From NCBI GenBank assembly GCA_022113835.1, contig JAILWY010000023.1:7874001-7938000 (forward strand): DNA of 64,000 nucleotides, read 5' to 3'. Of the stretch, positions 21,667 to 35,318 are shown piece after piece (position 1 is the first letter of the stretch; the number at the start of each line of letters is the position of its first letter). Below the pieces are notes generated by a model. The model searched no databases and was not told the origin of the DNA. It saw only the letters and a list, made by a program, of their open reading frames with translations. The DNA comes from Atopsyche davidsoni (taxonomy: Eukaryota; Arthropoda; Insecta; Trichoptera; Hydrobiosidae). The translations under genes were made by a program, and so were the position numbers.

Positions 21667-24091
21667 TATATAAAAGCTCTTTTTAGTTGAAAGTGCTTAC
21701 ATTCATATGTTAAGTAGATCTCTAAAAATATAATAATATTTTTTACAATCCATATGGATTTCAGCGGTTTTATTGCTAATAATTAAAGCTGTAAAACCAT
21801 TATTATCATAATAATTTTACGATTCAGTTCAATGGTTAGGTTTTATGTGAAAGATTTGAATATTATAGCTGTATATATTAGGCTTTTAAAATAAAGTAGT
21901 TGGAAAACATGAAAGTTATTATATATCGATAGATTATATTCATATATTTCTCACCAGTTGTGTTCATTAAATATGTTAATAAAAATTTACGGCTGACGAT
22001 AATAAATATTTGTCAAACTTAATTTATTGCTCTATACTGGTTCTTATAATTTATTTATTAATTAAATTTTAATATTTCCATATTTTCTACTTTAGTGTAC
22101 CTATTTTATTAAAATTTTGTCTTCCAGATGAACTGGGGCCAGCTTATTTTATAATTATTCCCTGGTTTCATGTGTATTTTTGTTAAACATCGTATCCAGA
22201 TTTACACAACTAAACAACTAAAACCAGGATTGTTAAATACAAACTTGTCGAATGTGAGAAACATTGTGAATCCTTTTTATTAAATTAATACGACACATAA
22301 ACAATTATATAAATATGAAGAAAAAAACAAGATTCGATGCAAAGTTGAAAATAATAAGCTCAAACATTAAAAAGGTACAAAAAGCTTTGATTTGAAGTGA
22401 CGATGAGTAAATATCTTTGTTAAATTGAAATCTTACAGAAACGAAAAAGCTGTACTTAGAATTGTACTTTATTAATTTGAAGTCTATTAAAATCAACTTA
22501 TGAAAGTTCCATTCTGACATTGTTAAGTATAATGGCGTTTATTTTGGAAGTTAATTTAAAGTAAAAACGGAGTGAATTAGATTTAATGTGCGCAGACAAG
22601 TCGCGATTGGTCCAGCAAATAGACGTTTGAAATCGGGGTAGATCCACACGGGTCATAATTAAATACACGTCTGCGTAAGGGTTTGTTTAATCAACCCTTT
22701 ATTTCCTCTCGCCGAGTGTCGCATTGTCTTGTGTACCCTGATACTAGTTTCAGGAACAAAGCTTTAATAATATCCTAGAAAGGAACACCGCAGTGGTTCT
22801 CAAAAATTTCCATCAAATTCTCAATAAAGGCAATTCGGCGAAATTAGATGGTTGCTAGCTTACTGCCTTGAAAGTTGGACATTCAAATGATTGGATGAAT
22901 TTAAGCTAACTTAGCGTAAATAATCATAGCAGATATTCCAGATTATTGTATATTTAAAAAAAAAAAAAAAATTTATACAAGTAGATCAATAAGTACTAAA
23001 GATATGATGCCATTTGAAATATTTTCTTTATAAAAACCTTTGTTAATGAAATGCTTAGTAAGGATCATTTTAATCCATAGAAAAAGCAATTAAATTGTAC
23101 AGTTCTACCTCCCAAATTGTATTCCAAACCATCTATAAACAATAATAAAAATATAAGGCTCGTTGGGAGCCGCTGATATAAGCGATTTGAGCCTCCGTTT
23201 TCTTGCAGACTATCCTCACTGGTCTAAATACCGGTTCAATTTAGTTTTCTTAATTGAATCGACCTTTGATTAATAAATCTACATTAATCAAAAGTTGTAT
23301 TAACATATATTTTTATATAAAAGATAAAGAAAATATATGAAAAAAATATTTTATTTATAATATAAGTTATACATTTAAATCAACCATAATAGCAAATCTA
23401 CTGTAGCTATAACTATTACAATATCAATATCTTATTAAACCTATATCTGCTTTCTTCAGTTATCTAAAAATTGACAAATAAATAAATGCTGACAAAAATA
23501 ATAGAAAAACATCATTAATAACACAAAGTTCTATTTAATCGCTACTCACCATTTTGATTGACGGGTAAAAAGCTCCTTTCATGTTGGACATTCAATAAAC
23601 AAATCGATATCCAAGCGTCAAACGCCAGCGAGTATGAAATTTTCCATGAAAGCCCCGGCTATATGAAACTTCGAAGCTTTTAGCGGAAACCTTTCAAACA
23701 CCCAGCCAGTGCTCACATTGTGAATTGTCCTGAAGTAACTCAATTCTCTGCCTGTTGACTATGTAAAAAAAAATCAATACAAATACTATGAGGCATTCAT
23801 TTTTATTTATAATTTTCATACAATTATCACACAAAATTTCATACAAATGTCATAATGACATTTATAAATAAAGTCACCTCAGTTTTTTCTAATCTCATCT
23901 TGACGTAATAATATAGTTTATCAATATATTTGTTGACGTTAATATATGCGATGTATTTTTAATTTGACTGTTTTGATCATATTAGCTAAGATAATTTTAA
24001 TGGTGAAATTTCATAACTACAAGCAACGCCGTGATAATTTTCTAATTTTTTTTTAATTGTGTGGTGAATCATGTATCTTCATAACTAAACA

Positions 24092-24112
24092 GCAGTCAAA
24101 AATATTGAATTT
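24092..24112 (+). repeat. Short 3'-end fragment of the hammerhead-like family
   Basis: CAGTCAAAAATATTGAATTT matches the terminal part of the family tail. The match is only about 20 bases, so chance is not excluded in AT-rich DNA. Confidence 0.35.
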
Positions 24113-26518
24113 ATTTTAGGTACTTTATACCTATCCAGTAAAAGATTTTTCTTTGGACGTATCCAAAGCCTTTTTATTTTTTCAGCGGTCACGTCTCTAT
24201 ATAGCGGGTCAGCACAAGTCTCACGAGAGTATTAAATATAAAATATTATGTTAAATAAATATTCGGAAGATAAGCTATGATGCTTTTAAGGATATTAGTT
24301 TTATAAATTAATAAACAATTATTTAACTCTGTTATACACTCACAATTTATTTATGAAATATGCATATAAAGCTTAAACAGAGAAAAGTTCAGTTATTTTA
24401 TATTATTGCCAAATAAAGAATACCGAATAATTCATGCGTGAAATGTTTAATATACTGTTTTAAAACAAATCATATATTTTCACAGAATTGAAGCTTACAT
24501 TTCAAAGGCTTTAAGTAAATCTATTGCTCTCGTTCGATAAATTACACACATATCGTATAGAATAATGTTACATTTTATAATAATATTTACTTTTAAATTT
24601 AAGCACGGTTTTCTTTTTTTACATTATTTGTCGTGTGTAATGATTTCTTTTATTTGATACGTGTAGATTTGATTTTTATTGTAAAAAGCACTCGTGCATG
24701 TTCTATACTAAGCATTTCAGGAAACCTTTTTTCTGTATCGTTAAGAAAAAGCTTTTCTTTAACGATGGCAATAAACGTCGATAACAACAAGTCTGGGAGT
24801 TGGAAATGTCTTTTCATGACAGAGGGACACATCTCTATTTATAGGGATGGCTTTATATAGTTCTGCACATAAAAACAACTAATGCAGTTGTCTCTCATGA
24901 AAATATTTATTGACACATAATAACATTAATAAAGGTGATTTAAAAGAAGAAAAAATAATTTCGAACTCGGAAATTTTTAGTTTAGTATACAGGTCCAGAA
25001 TTAAGTTGAGATTTTAAATTATTGTATAAGATTTTCAGCACATCCAAAATGTGGGTCCACGCTATTTTGCTAGTTAAAGGATCATTTACGAGCTTGGTGA
25101 CATAGCGAGCATTGCAAATATTCTGCTACTCTCTTCAAGACATAGTTTAGTATACTTTTACGTTTCTTTTCTAACTTTCTTTTCAAATCGTTTAAGAAAA
25201 TGGAGAAAAATTATGGCAAATGCCCCGAATTACGATATAAATACTGAACCCTATTCTCGCTCAAACGAAATATTGACATTAAAAGTAACCAAATTTAGCT
25301 TTAATACTAAATTTCAGCAGACCGTAGAATAAAAAAAAATCACAGGTCATAAAATTTAAAATTAAACCTCATTTCTTATTAAACATTTCAACATTATAAG
25401 TGGAGTCAAACTGCTAGACCCATGGGAGATTTCACTAATAAAACAAGAGGGCGATTCTTTCCCAGTCAACGGCATTAAAATAACACTTTATGCCGAAAAT
25501 ATTGGATTCTTAGCACAACAAATTATACAAAGTGCTCGCTTTAATTACAGCAGTGATAAAATAAATTAAAATGTACCATTGCCGAAGAGGGAAATAAATA
25601 CCGCGTTATATCGTAAAATTAAGTAAGGGAGAGTTGTTAAGAGGGCTGAAACGGCGTGACGGTCACAGTCTTGAATTCATCAATTAGAGGAAATATTTTT
25701 TTGGAAACGTGAGATCTATAAAATTACAATATATTGAAGAAATATTTTGTAAGCTGTAGGTTATAAAAAAATTTGATCTTTCAAAAATACGTGGCCTTGG
25801 ACAATAATATGTTTTTAAGTGACAAATAAAAGGTTACACTTATACAAATGGCAATGTAAATTATATCAATGTGTTTTAAAATATTTTTATATAAAATAGC
25901 ATGAGCATTTTTTATAATCATTACACTTGTTTTTTTTCTGGTTTCGCATCGTAAACGATGTTAGTAAATATTTTGTTTATATCATATCTATTTTTATATG
26001 AAACTTCTCACTTGCCCTTTATTTAAAATAGCTCCAATGGTTTCTGAGTGAATTCACCAGAATATCCCCGAATCACCTTAAAATTTTAGATTCTAATATA
26101 AACTTATCGGTTAATCCAATGTGAGGGTTTACACTGCGTTGCTACTTGTAGGGTGACTCTGTTTACGCACCTGGAGACAATTGCGAGCTTTGCAAATATT
26201 CTACCACGATCTTTGCAATATCAACATAATAAACATTGAATATACAAAAATATGTATACTTTCTTATATTTAAATTACAAATAAAACTCGAGATGCTCAC
26301 TATGAATATTGCAAACAAAAAAATATTTTATTTAAAATATACAGTCACGGCATCAAGATTTTTTTTAATATCCAACGTATATTCTCCCCATTCTGTTGCT
26401 TGTGCATGGCTGCCATTCTGTATCCTGAGCGTGTGTAAAAGATCGTTAATGGACTAGTGGACTTGGAATGATTGTGGACGAATGTGCTCTGGAAGTACCT
26501 TGTTGAGGTGCGGGGATT

Positions 26519-26570
26519 CCTGCTATTGTTTCTGTAGCTTGCTGCAGAAGTAGTATCAGATATAAACGCC
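26519..26570 (-). repeat. 52-bp dispersed repeat, copy 2
   Basis: The - strand reads GGCGTTTATATCTGATACTA then CTTCTGCAGCAAGCTACAGA and AACAATAGCAG, about four differences from 18015-18066. All four changes would alter amino acids in the one frame open in both copies, so there is no sign of coding constraint. Confidence 0.65.
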
Positions 26571-29160
26571 AAAACTTTGTAAGGAAAGGATTTTATAATA
26601 ATGCTATTGGGTCATTAGTTTTCCTTCGAATATAAAATTGCGGTATAGAAGAACTCGGGGACCCACTACACTATTTGGCTCAGCACGAGTATTGTATATA
26701 CGCAGTGAAATGGTCGCCAAGATCCTTTGAGGAGAGGCACTTGACGAAGATGAATACATATAACGTTGGATTGTTTCATAAGGTATTACAAACAAAATCA
26801 TTTGTTTTAAATTGATGTGCGCTTCTGTTTGTTTAAGCACTTTCTGTCCGAGGCTAACGGGCCGAGAGCTCGCGGGCGCCTCTCGAGCCGCACGAGTTCT
26901 CATAACGACTCGCCGTTCATTGGTATGGAGGCTCGCGCGTGCCCGGCCTCTTTATGCTTTCCTGATACATTATTTATTTATTTAGCCTATTTACACCACC
27001 CGAGGAGGATTTCGTTCTTACGTGGGATATACGATTTATTTCAGCATTTATTGTTGATAATGGTTTCACCTCTTATTCGGGGCTTTTAATCTTTCGGAAT
27101 TTACGCTCAGGTGCTATCATAAATCATTGAAAATTCAGATGAATATTGCGGTAAAGATTTTTTTGAGAACCGGTATCTCTTGTAGTTTCTTTTCAAGGCT
27201 TTTTAGGAATATCTTTACTATTATACAAATTCTATTAACCTTTCAGAGTTAAGAATATCATGGTAAAATTAATGTATACATATATAGATCTTTTATTTTA
27301 TAATTTAAAAAAAAGGTCCAATTGCATAAAATACTCCATAGCACTATCATTACTACATTTTATTGGTATCTAAGAATTTTTACAAAATAAAATAAGTGGC
27401 TATAAAATTATAAAATAATAATTCTATAAAAAAAGGCTATTCCCTATTGATTAAATAATATATTAGTTTCAGAATATTTTTTACTGTAATCTTTTCTCAT
27501 TTAAAAAAACTCCTTGCATGCAGGTTTGTGTAATTTTAATATTTATTGCTTACGCTTTTTTATATTTAAAGAAATTGTAAAATTTATAGTCGACTTCAAA
27601 TTGAATAGATTTTTCAAGTTATAGGAAAATTTTGATTTTACCAAAAACACATAGAAATCATTCAGAAGGCACAGATGAATGTGCCATCCACACATTTAGT
27701 TTATTATTAAATATCTTCAGTATTTTAATTAATGAAAAAGCTGAGACAAATAAATTGATGAGTTAACGCTCACATTATTATTTTCACTAATAAGTGCTCT
27801 TACGTTCCTTTTAGTTATCAAAATTAACGCCTCAGTATGAAAACAAGCAGCCAAAGTCCGTAAACATATCAAGATCTATTATAAATTCAATATCAGAGAT
27901 GTGCTGTCGAAGAACGACGCAACTTTCTCTCAAATTCTCTGTAATGCCATACAAACCTAATTAAAATTACTGAAGTAATATTTAGCTTATATTGTTTCTA
28001 ATAGATTTCAATCTTGGTAAAATACACGTTTTCTTATGTATTTAATAAAATATGTAACTTAAACTACAGTATGTCCATGTATAATTTGTTACACTTCGTA
28101 AAAATGAAACGTCTGCAATTTCACTTTATTACAGTTAATATATATTTATTTTTTCGTTCTAATTTGAAGAGCATGTTGTTTTAGTCAAGTAAGAAACAGA
28201 GACTAATTAAATAGCCTTCGTCAGTTAAAAATTGTTTTTTAAAGAAGCTTCCCTTTTTTTGCTGTTTATAATAAGCATTGCCCTCTCCAGACGCCAGTCC
28301 CGGTCTGCTAAGAGATTGTCAGATTCTCCCTGAAAACCATCTGCCCTTCACTCCCGGGGGAGGTTTACAGTTTTTCGCTCTCATCTCCGTTTCTTTGGGT
28401 AATTGAAGTAAAACGCAGACTTTTTGAAAAACATTTTCATCTTTTGTGAGTAGGAAATGAATGTTTTCTTCGAAGTTTACAAGAATCATCGACTTAATAA
28501 AAAGCGCTTTATTTGAAATAGTATTTTTCAAACCCCTTTACAAAAACTTGAATTTTCCAGCAAAGAAAAATCGCGTTATTTATCTGAACATCATCATTTC
28601 TATCATTTTCTATCATCACTTTACTAAGAAGAACTCAAAATATTTATATTACAATTTTCAAAGTTGGCCGCACATAAATTATTTACCTAAATTTTGGTTT
28701 GCGAATATCAATATTCCCTTTTTTATCGTTAAGGTCGAAATCTGCTGAATTTATAAAAAAAAACACAAGTCGTATTTCTGTATTTTTCTCAAAAAAACTG
28801 CTAAATTATACATCATATTCTATATTTTCAATCACTTATATTTTTACAGAATATCGATGAGTACGAACTTAACAAGAAGTTAATTACCATAAACAGATGT
28901 TTTAATCTCACGGCCCCGCAATTTAACTTTATAAATAGCACTTGCTTCTTTAATTAATCGTTCTCCAGAAGTCCATTATCTTTTTCAAAGTTAATTGTCA
29001 TATAGTTTTGTGAAACCTATAATAAATGCTTTTTATATGTCTATTTAGTAATTATTTAATTTAATTTTTATAAAACATATTTTTTAAATATATTCTGCAA
29101 TCATCAATAAAATATACTGTTACTTGATCTTTCATACGCCTGTTTATCATTAATATATCC

Positions 29161-29453
29161 TTACTAATATGATTAAGCACATTAGTTCATATATAGAAGA
29201 TGATTTCAAAGAAACTCTCAGAAAAATATCATTGTGATTTGTGTGGGATTTGAACCCACATCTCCTGGTTTACATGACCGGTGTACGAACCCTTGTACTA
29301 ACGAATCACTTCCGTTTATCGAGAATTTTTAACAATCATACTCTACATATGAATCAATGTGCCTTAATGTGCCTAATCATATTAGTAATAATATAATAAA
29401 CCCGTAATGGGTAATAAATACGCATCTGATTGACCAATCCATAAATAGATATC
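29161..29453 (+). mobile_element. Snap-back tRNA-derived retroposon, subfamily B, copy 2
   Basis: The element is flanked by a 9-bp direct repeat, AATATATCC, at 29152-29160 and 29454-29462. It starts TTACTAATATGATTAAGCAC. The left arm carries the tRNA-like module on the - strand (29236-29307), followed by CTTCCGTTTATCGAGAATTT, which is also present in the copy at 2799-3149. The right arm is shortened to AATGTGCCTAATCATATTAG. The subfamily B 3' domain follows (AATAAACCCGTAATGGGTAA...CATCTGATTGAC) and then an A-rich end. It is complementary to copy 1: here the left arm keeps the tRNA-like part, there the right arm does. Confidence 0.7.
29236..29307 (-). pseudogene. tRNA-Thr(UGU)-like module inside retroposon
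   Basis: This is a 72-nt module on the - strand. The acceptor GATTCGT/ACAAATC pairs at 6 of 7 and the T arm is perfect. The anticodon arm CCGGT-CATGTAA-ACCAG is closer to tRNA-Thr(UGU) than in the other copies. The D arm is decayed (TAGTACAAGGGTTCGTACA). It lies within the left arm of the element at 29161-29453. Confidence 0.65.
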
Positions 29454-32400
29454 AATATATCCCCTTATTTTTAAAATACAAATAAACGAATATTATTTCC
29501 AATTTATTGAAGATTGAAAATATACTAAATACTTTAACTACTATCGGTAATAAATTAACGAAAACAAAAAGTTAGCTCACGAAAGAACACAGACGTCATC
29601 CAATTAGTAAAATATCTGGAGTTGAAAATTAGAAATTAAAGTTAAACGAGGCGAATGACTAACGGGGCTTAGTAGAAAACACGAAAATCAACAACCGAAA
29701 GGGCGGAGTCCTCGCGGAAAATAACTTATTGCTTCTCGGAACTGAGTTGAGGAGCTCCGGTCGATCTATCACTCGGAAATCCGCGATCTCGGATCAAAGT
29801 TGGCGAAGACGCCTGCCGCCCGGGAACATCTGTCAGCCATGATTTTTTTGCGTTTGATTTTAAGATCACTACACACACAAGCACTCCAGACATCTTTCAA
29901 TGAAGTTTGAATCTTATCGCAAGTAAAATACTGGGTCCGGATTTTGAAAAAACTTTGTTCCCCTTTTTTAATGCTACCTGATAAAAATTGTATGACTGAC
30001 ACGTTCTGAGTGTAACTGTTCGAAAATGATTACGCCGTGAAGTCGCTTGATGTAATTCATCTATCTAGTTCAACACCTATTTGTAAGTGGTTATAAACGC
30101 CATCTGCTCTTCCATGTTGCCTACAATCTGTAAGTACCACTTACACAAACATAGTAAAGCAATAATGCTAGCCCCTTCCACCGCCCGGGGTTGAGATATA
30201 TCACCTACCCCTCCGACCCCGAGTGACAAATGCTGACAGACGAAACTTTTGATACTTTATGATGGTGATGATGCTTCTTTTGTAAATTTGTTTTTATTTT
30301 TCTAGTAGAATACTAAACAATCACATAAAATCAGAGTTTTGAGAGTAGTCATTTTATTTTACATATAATAAGAGCTTAAGTATTATTGCATTAACATGTG
30401 AATAATATTTATCGATTTAAATTGCTGTGGTACAAATTTCATATGAAGTAAATTATTCACAATACCGTCTTCCTTTCAAAAGTTCTTTACCCGTCACAAT
30501 CGTAAACGCGGAGCGTTTTCTCAAACAAAAAATATTATCAATCTGATCGAAAACCATCACCACTGGTTTTTTAAATTCGTAAACTTAACTTATTTCTCGA
30601 CATACAGTTTCAAACGAAATTTAGATATCATCCTTCAAAAATATATTCGCTAGTACAAAGTTTATCACTGTCAACAAAAAATAATGGTCTATGAATATTT
30701 GACAATCTTTTTACATTAAACACTTGTTTTCACTTCTGACAGGCATTGATAAGAAGGTTTTGAAAAAGGACTGAGATAAAATAAATTACGATAGAAGTGT
30801 ACTGTAACAACGTTTGAATACGAAATGCCTCTCACTCCTTTGTTATAAGATGCAAATTTATGTTTGGACACAATCGCCCACGCCGACTGCCATGTTTGTC
30901 GTGATAAACAACGATAATTCCCCCATTAAAAACGTTCGATCAGAATCAACAAAGAATAAACAATTTAACATTGTTTTCGAATTTATTTTGGGAAACAAAT
31001 TATAATTAGCGAAGCTTTATAAATGATTGGGGGAAAGTTTGATTGAAATTCCTTGTCGTGGTCTGGAATCCACACTTTTCCCTGGGCTGTTTTTCCCATT
31101 TTTACTGACGATGTTTTTGCTTTTATAGAATGAGCAAATTAGTATACACCCAACACATCAGCCTACACATTTTTTTTACTTTCACACTGAAGTGCACTCA
31201 GTTCATCGATATAACTCATCACAGCAAACAATAGCCATACTTTTTGTAAAAGTTTTGCAATCAATGATTACCGTGGGATTTTGGGTTCAAATTCGAGTTG
31301 ACCAGTATTTCTAAGTGTTATATAATTTTATATATAAATGATTTCTAGGCTGAAAGGAAAGGGAAATGTTTTGAAATAAAACCTCCTTTTTGATTCGGGT
31401 TATGTGGGATTTCCCTGTAATTTCCATCAAGTCGGACACAGCTTCTAAATGTTTTGCTGTCTCAATATTTATTTGTGGCATTCTATTTTTTTAAGAGTTG
31501 TGTTTTAATTAAAGAATGTTATCATATCGCTGAGAAAACGACATTTTAATGAAACAAATATAAAAACACGCTAGCTATTTGTGATACACCCACTGTGAAT
31601 TTTTATTAAATGTACTTAATTTTAAAATAAAAATTTATTTAAGACGACATTTTTTTACTGATGATATGAAACAAATTTGAATATTCAATTAAAGCCTCTT
31701 TTAGCAAGCCCTGCCCAAGCCGAGGGCGCCATTTCCCCAGAGCGTCACAGCCCCGTCGAGGTCGCGGCCCCAGACAGATTAACATGGCCCCTTTATTATA
31801 TTCCCAGCAGCCGCCATTGCCGACACAACTACATTTTTAATTGCACCGACGGAGCCGTGACTGTAAAATAATTCAACAGATATCTCGTAAACCACAGAAC
31901 GGTGAACGAACCCGAATGCTAACTTCGCAGAAATCCTTTATGTTTGGAATTATATTATCTTTGTTCTGTTACAGCGTTTAATTTTCTAGCGTTTAAAATC
32001 CTTTATGTGTGAGATTTAAGGCGGGGAATAAAAAGTTTTAATGCTTTTTTACGACTAGTAGTCGTCGGTTTTGCCGTATTTAAAAATTTGCAATAGAAAT
32101 AAACTTTATATGATATTAAACTAAATATGTGTATCAATGATTTGAAAAAAACAATATAAACGCCAATAAAATTTATTATCAAATTATTATCCATTTATCC
32201 TTTAGACTGTTATTTCAAGAAAATGAATAAAATCATTTTTTTTAAATAATATTGTTTATGCATACAACATCAAGTAAAATTTTAAGATTTAAAATTAAAT
32301 AGATAATTGTAGGGTTAGATCTACTAACCATTTATAAAAAAAGCAAAAAACGGCTGGGGTTTTCAAATGACAATCTTTTAATAAAATTTGTAAAAGTGAT

Positions 32401-35200
32401 AAAAAAAAATAGCAACAAGTGTCATTAACGTTGCTCGGCGAAAACGAGACAATGATAAATCTAAACCAAAACCAACTTGTAGCTATTTTACATTCAGAAC
32501 ATTTCACAAATAAAGTAAATACACTTGCTGGTGTATTTTGTGAATGTTAAGCTAAATACACAAGCCATTTTAGTAATAAACGTGTCAGTAAACCGTGTTT
32601 TGCGATGTTGCGCGGTGTATTTTTCCCCGTTAGGCCGCGTTGCAATTTTAATTAATTTTATCACTATTGCCTTTAAGCCAGGAAGTTGTGTAATTTGTGA
32701 GGCTGGAGAATCTGATATTTTTGCTACAAAGTATTATATTAATTCTGTTGACTTAGACATGGAACCGCCTCTTGTTTAATTTACGGATATCCAAACAGAC
32801 CTTCAGTACTATAGAGCAGTGGAATTAACGATGAAAAAATTAATCATTTATTTTAACTGTTAATGGCATATTTTAACAACACATTTGTTTTTTTAATATT
32901 TTTCTAAGTAATTAATTTGGAATTACATACTTTTAGTGAAATAAAGAAGTTTCAACGTTTTTTTTATTAAATAACACTTGGTTTTTTTTACAGCTAAATA
33001 CAAAAATAGGAAAAAGGGTTAGACTTAAAGGTGTGTTTATTGGAGCTTACGATAAATATTTAAAAACCTTGTTTGCTCAAACAAAGCTTCTTATGAAAAT
33101 AATATGAGGTCATACAAAAATAATATATTAGTTAGTGTAAAAGCCCAGAGCATTACATTTTCAACTATATTAATCTTTATCTTGTTTGGTATTTTTAAAT
33201 CATCATGAGCACTCCCAGTCACTCTCCTTCTTAATCCTTACATACAGTTTTCAAAATAAAATAATAAATCTGCCATTAAATATATATTACTCAAAATAGA
33301 TTTCATATACAATATTTGAATATTGTATTTAGCGTTATCGGTATTTGTAAATAATGTCGGATAGAACAATTTTCAAATAAAGTTATTTACTTGTAGCCTT
33401 TATTGCCTGTTGGAATATTTCAAAGCAATCTTCTCTTCAATTGGTTGCCCGTGTTGTTTATTTTATGAAATTCCGATCAATAAAATTATTTGTCCCGGAA
33501 ACGTAAACAACAAAATAAGATAAATGGTGTCGTTTACTTATATTGATTTTTTATTAAAATGTTGTTTATTATTATAACTTAAGAACTTTTTTTTGTTTAC
33601 GCTTTCTTTTTAAATCTATTTGACGAATAATTGTCATCAATCATCAATTATAGTTCAACCCGGATAATTTTTGAGCTACTTACTATTATTTTGTCGGTCC
33701 AACATTTATTTGGGACCCCCTGCGATGATTTTAGGAATAACAGAATATTACCATAAATATTTTGGTGTGAAACTCTCAAAATCTTTAGTACTATTTTCCT
33801 GCCTTAACTAGATAAAAAGGATTCATTTAATTGTTAAAAAATTACCGGAGAGAAAATGGATATAATCTGAAAATAATGCTGAAAGCACTATGGCATATTT
33901 TTAATTTCCATTATTACTTTTGTAAGTACTTTTAAGATACCTTTAAAACTCATATCACTGTTAATATAGAAGCAAACATTATTTAGATCGGAAGGAAAAA
34001 AATCGGAGTAGGTGTGATAAATATTTGGACATTAAGGAAAATGTACTTGTTCATTTTATATAATAGAATTATCATATAATATATATCGTGCGTTCATATG
34101 TATTAAGTCGTAAATAAACAATGTTAAGTAATGAATTTTATTTTTATTGAGTACTACTACTGTATTTTTCTTCCTGAGTACGTTACATTTGTGTTGATTT
34201 TATTACAATTTTAATTTCATTTTTAAAGATCACATATCCTGAAACTATGGTGGATATATTATATATTGGAAAAATAACCAATGAAAAATTAAATGTAATA
34301 TATTGTTTAAAAAAGAAAAAAACCATTTAGAAAAACAACACTACTCTTGATACTTGCATTTGATAATTTAATGAAACATTCTTGTTAGTAAATATAATTT
34401 CGGAACATAAATTCTTCCAGTATAGCTGCTGACTGCTACCAAATGGTAGAACAGAAACTAAAGTGAATTTCTACCATAAATAAATAAGCGGACGAGGGAG
34501 GGGGTGGGCTGCGGCTTCCATTTTTATTTTCGGAGCTGTCTTGTTCGGTTTCGGATTTCCTGGTAAATCTGAAGGTACCCCCTCCCGGGGGTGGCCTCTA
34601 TGGCTGCACTAACTAGTAAAGAATTTATGCATCGAGTTACTTTCCCATATTTACATATATAATATATATATTTAATTTTTGCTAACAAAATGTGTGCATT
34701 TCAGCCACATTGTTATCATATACTGTATAAATTATTGTTTATAAAAATGTGTTCAATATCTTATGTAATATGAGTACATTCTTATAAATTAATATTTTCA
34801 CTAATTCAAATAGCAAAATTAACCCTACTCCATGAAACCACAATTCGTGTGTTTTTTTAGAATATGTACACTATGATCACAGTTTCTAATAACACGTTTA
34901 CTATTAATATTATCGAAATTTAGAAATAAATATAAAGCATATAAAACTACGAAATATGTGTATATTGGCTTTAGACCATATTAACTGTGATTAGCTATAT
35001 TACATTCATTTTAAATCTACTCTTTTAATGTGATTTAGTGAAGCAGTGTTTGGGTCAATAATTTACTTATATCCTTAACAAACATCCTAGCGTTGAAAAT
35101 ACTGCCCTGCTCACAAGCAGTCAGAGTCTCTGTGGTAAGTGAATGCCTGGACTCCAAACGGGATGTGCCTATGTTAATTTTACGGCCGAGGTGAGGGCGT

Positions 35201-35318
35201 GAAGGGGCGCGAAGGGGCGCGGAGGGGCGCGGAGGGGCGCGGAGGGGCGCGGAGGGGCGCGGAGGGGCGCGGAGGGGCGCGGAGGGGCGCGGAGGGGCGC
35301 GGAGGGGCGCGGAGGGGC
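35201..35318. repeat. 10-bp GC-rich minisatellite
   Basis: Eleven full units and a partial one. The first two read GAAGGGGCGC and the remaining nine GGAGGGGCGC, with no other differences, ending in GGAGGGGC. Every unit has a run of four G on the + strand, so intramolecular G-quadruplexes are possible. Homogeneity suggests recent slippage and likely length variation. It lies inside a GC-rich patch (35100-35390) in intron 1. The three overlapping open frames here, with RGGARRGAE-like or APPRPSAPLR-like repeats, are by-products of the 10-bp period. Confidence 0.95.

Noticed and set aside
26604..26903. 99-codon open frame on the - strand
   Set aside because: Low-complexity Ser run and no recognisable motif. 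Partly explained by the GC-rich patch at 26830-26960.
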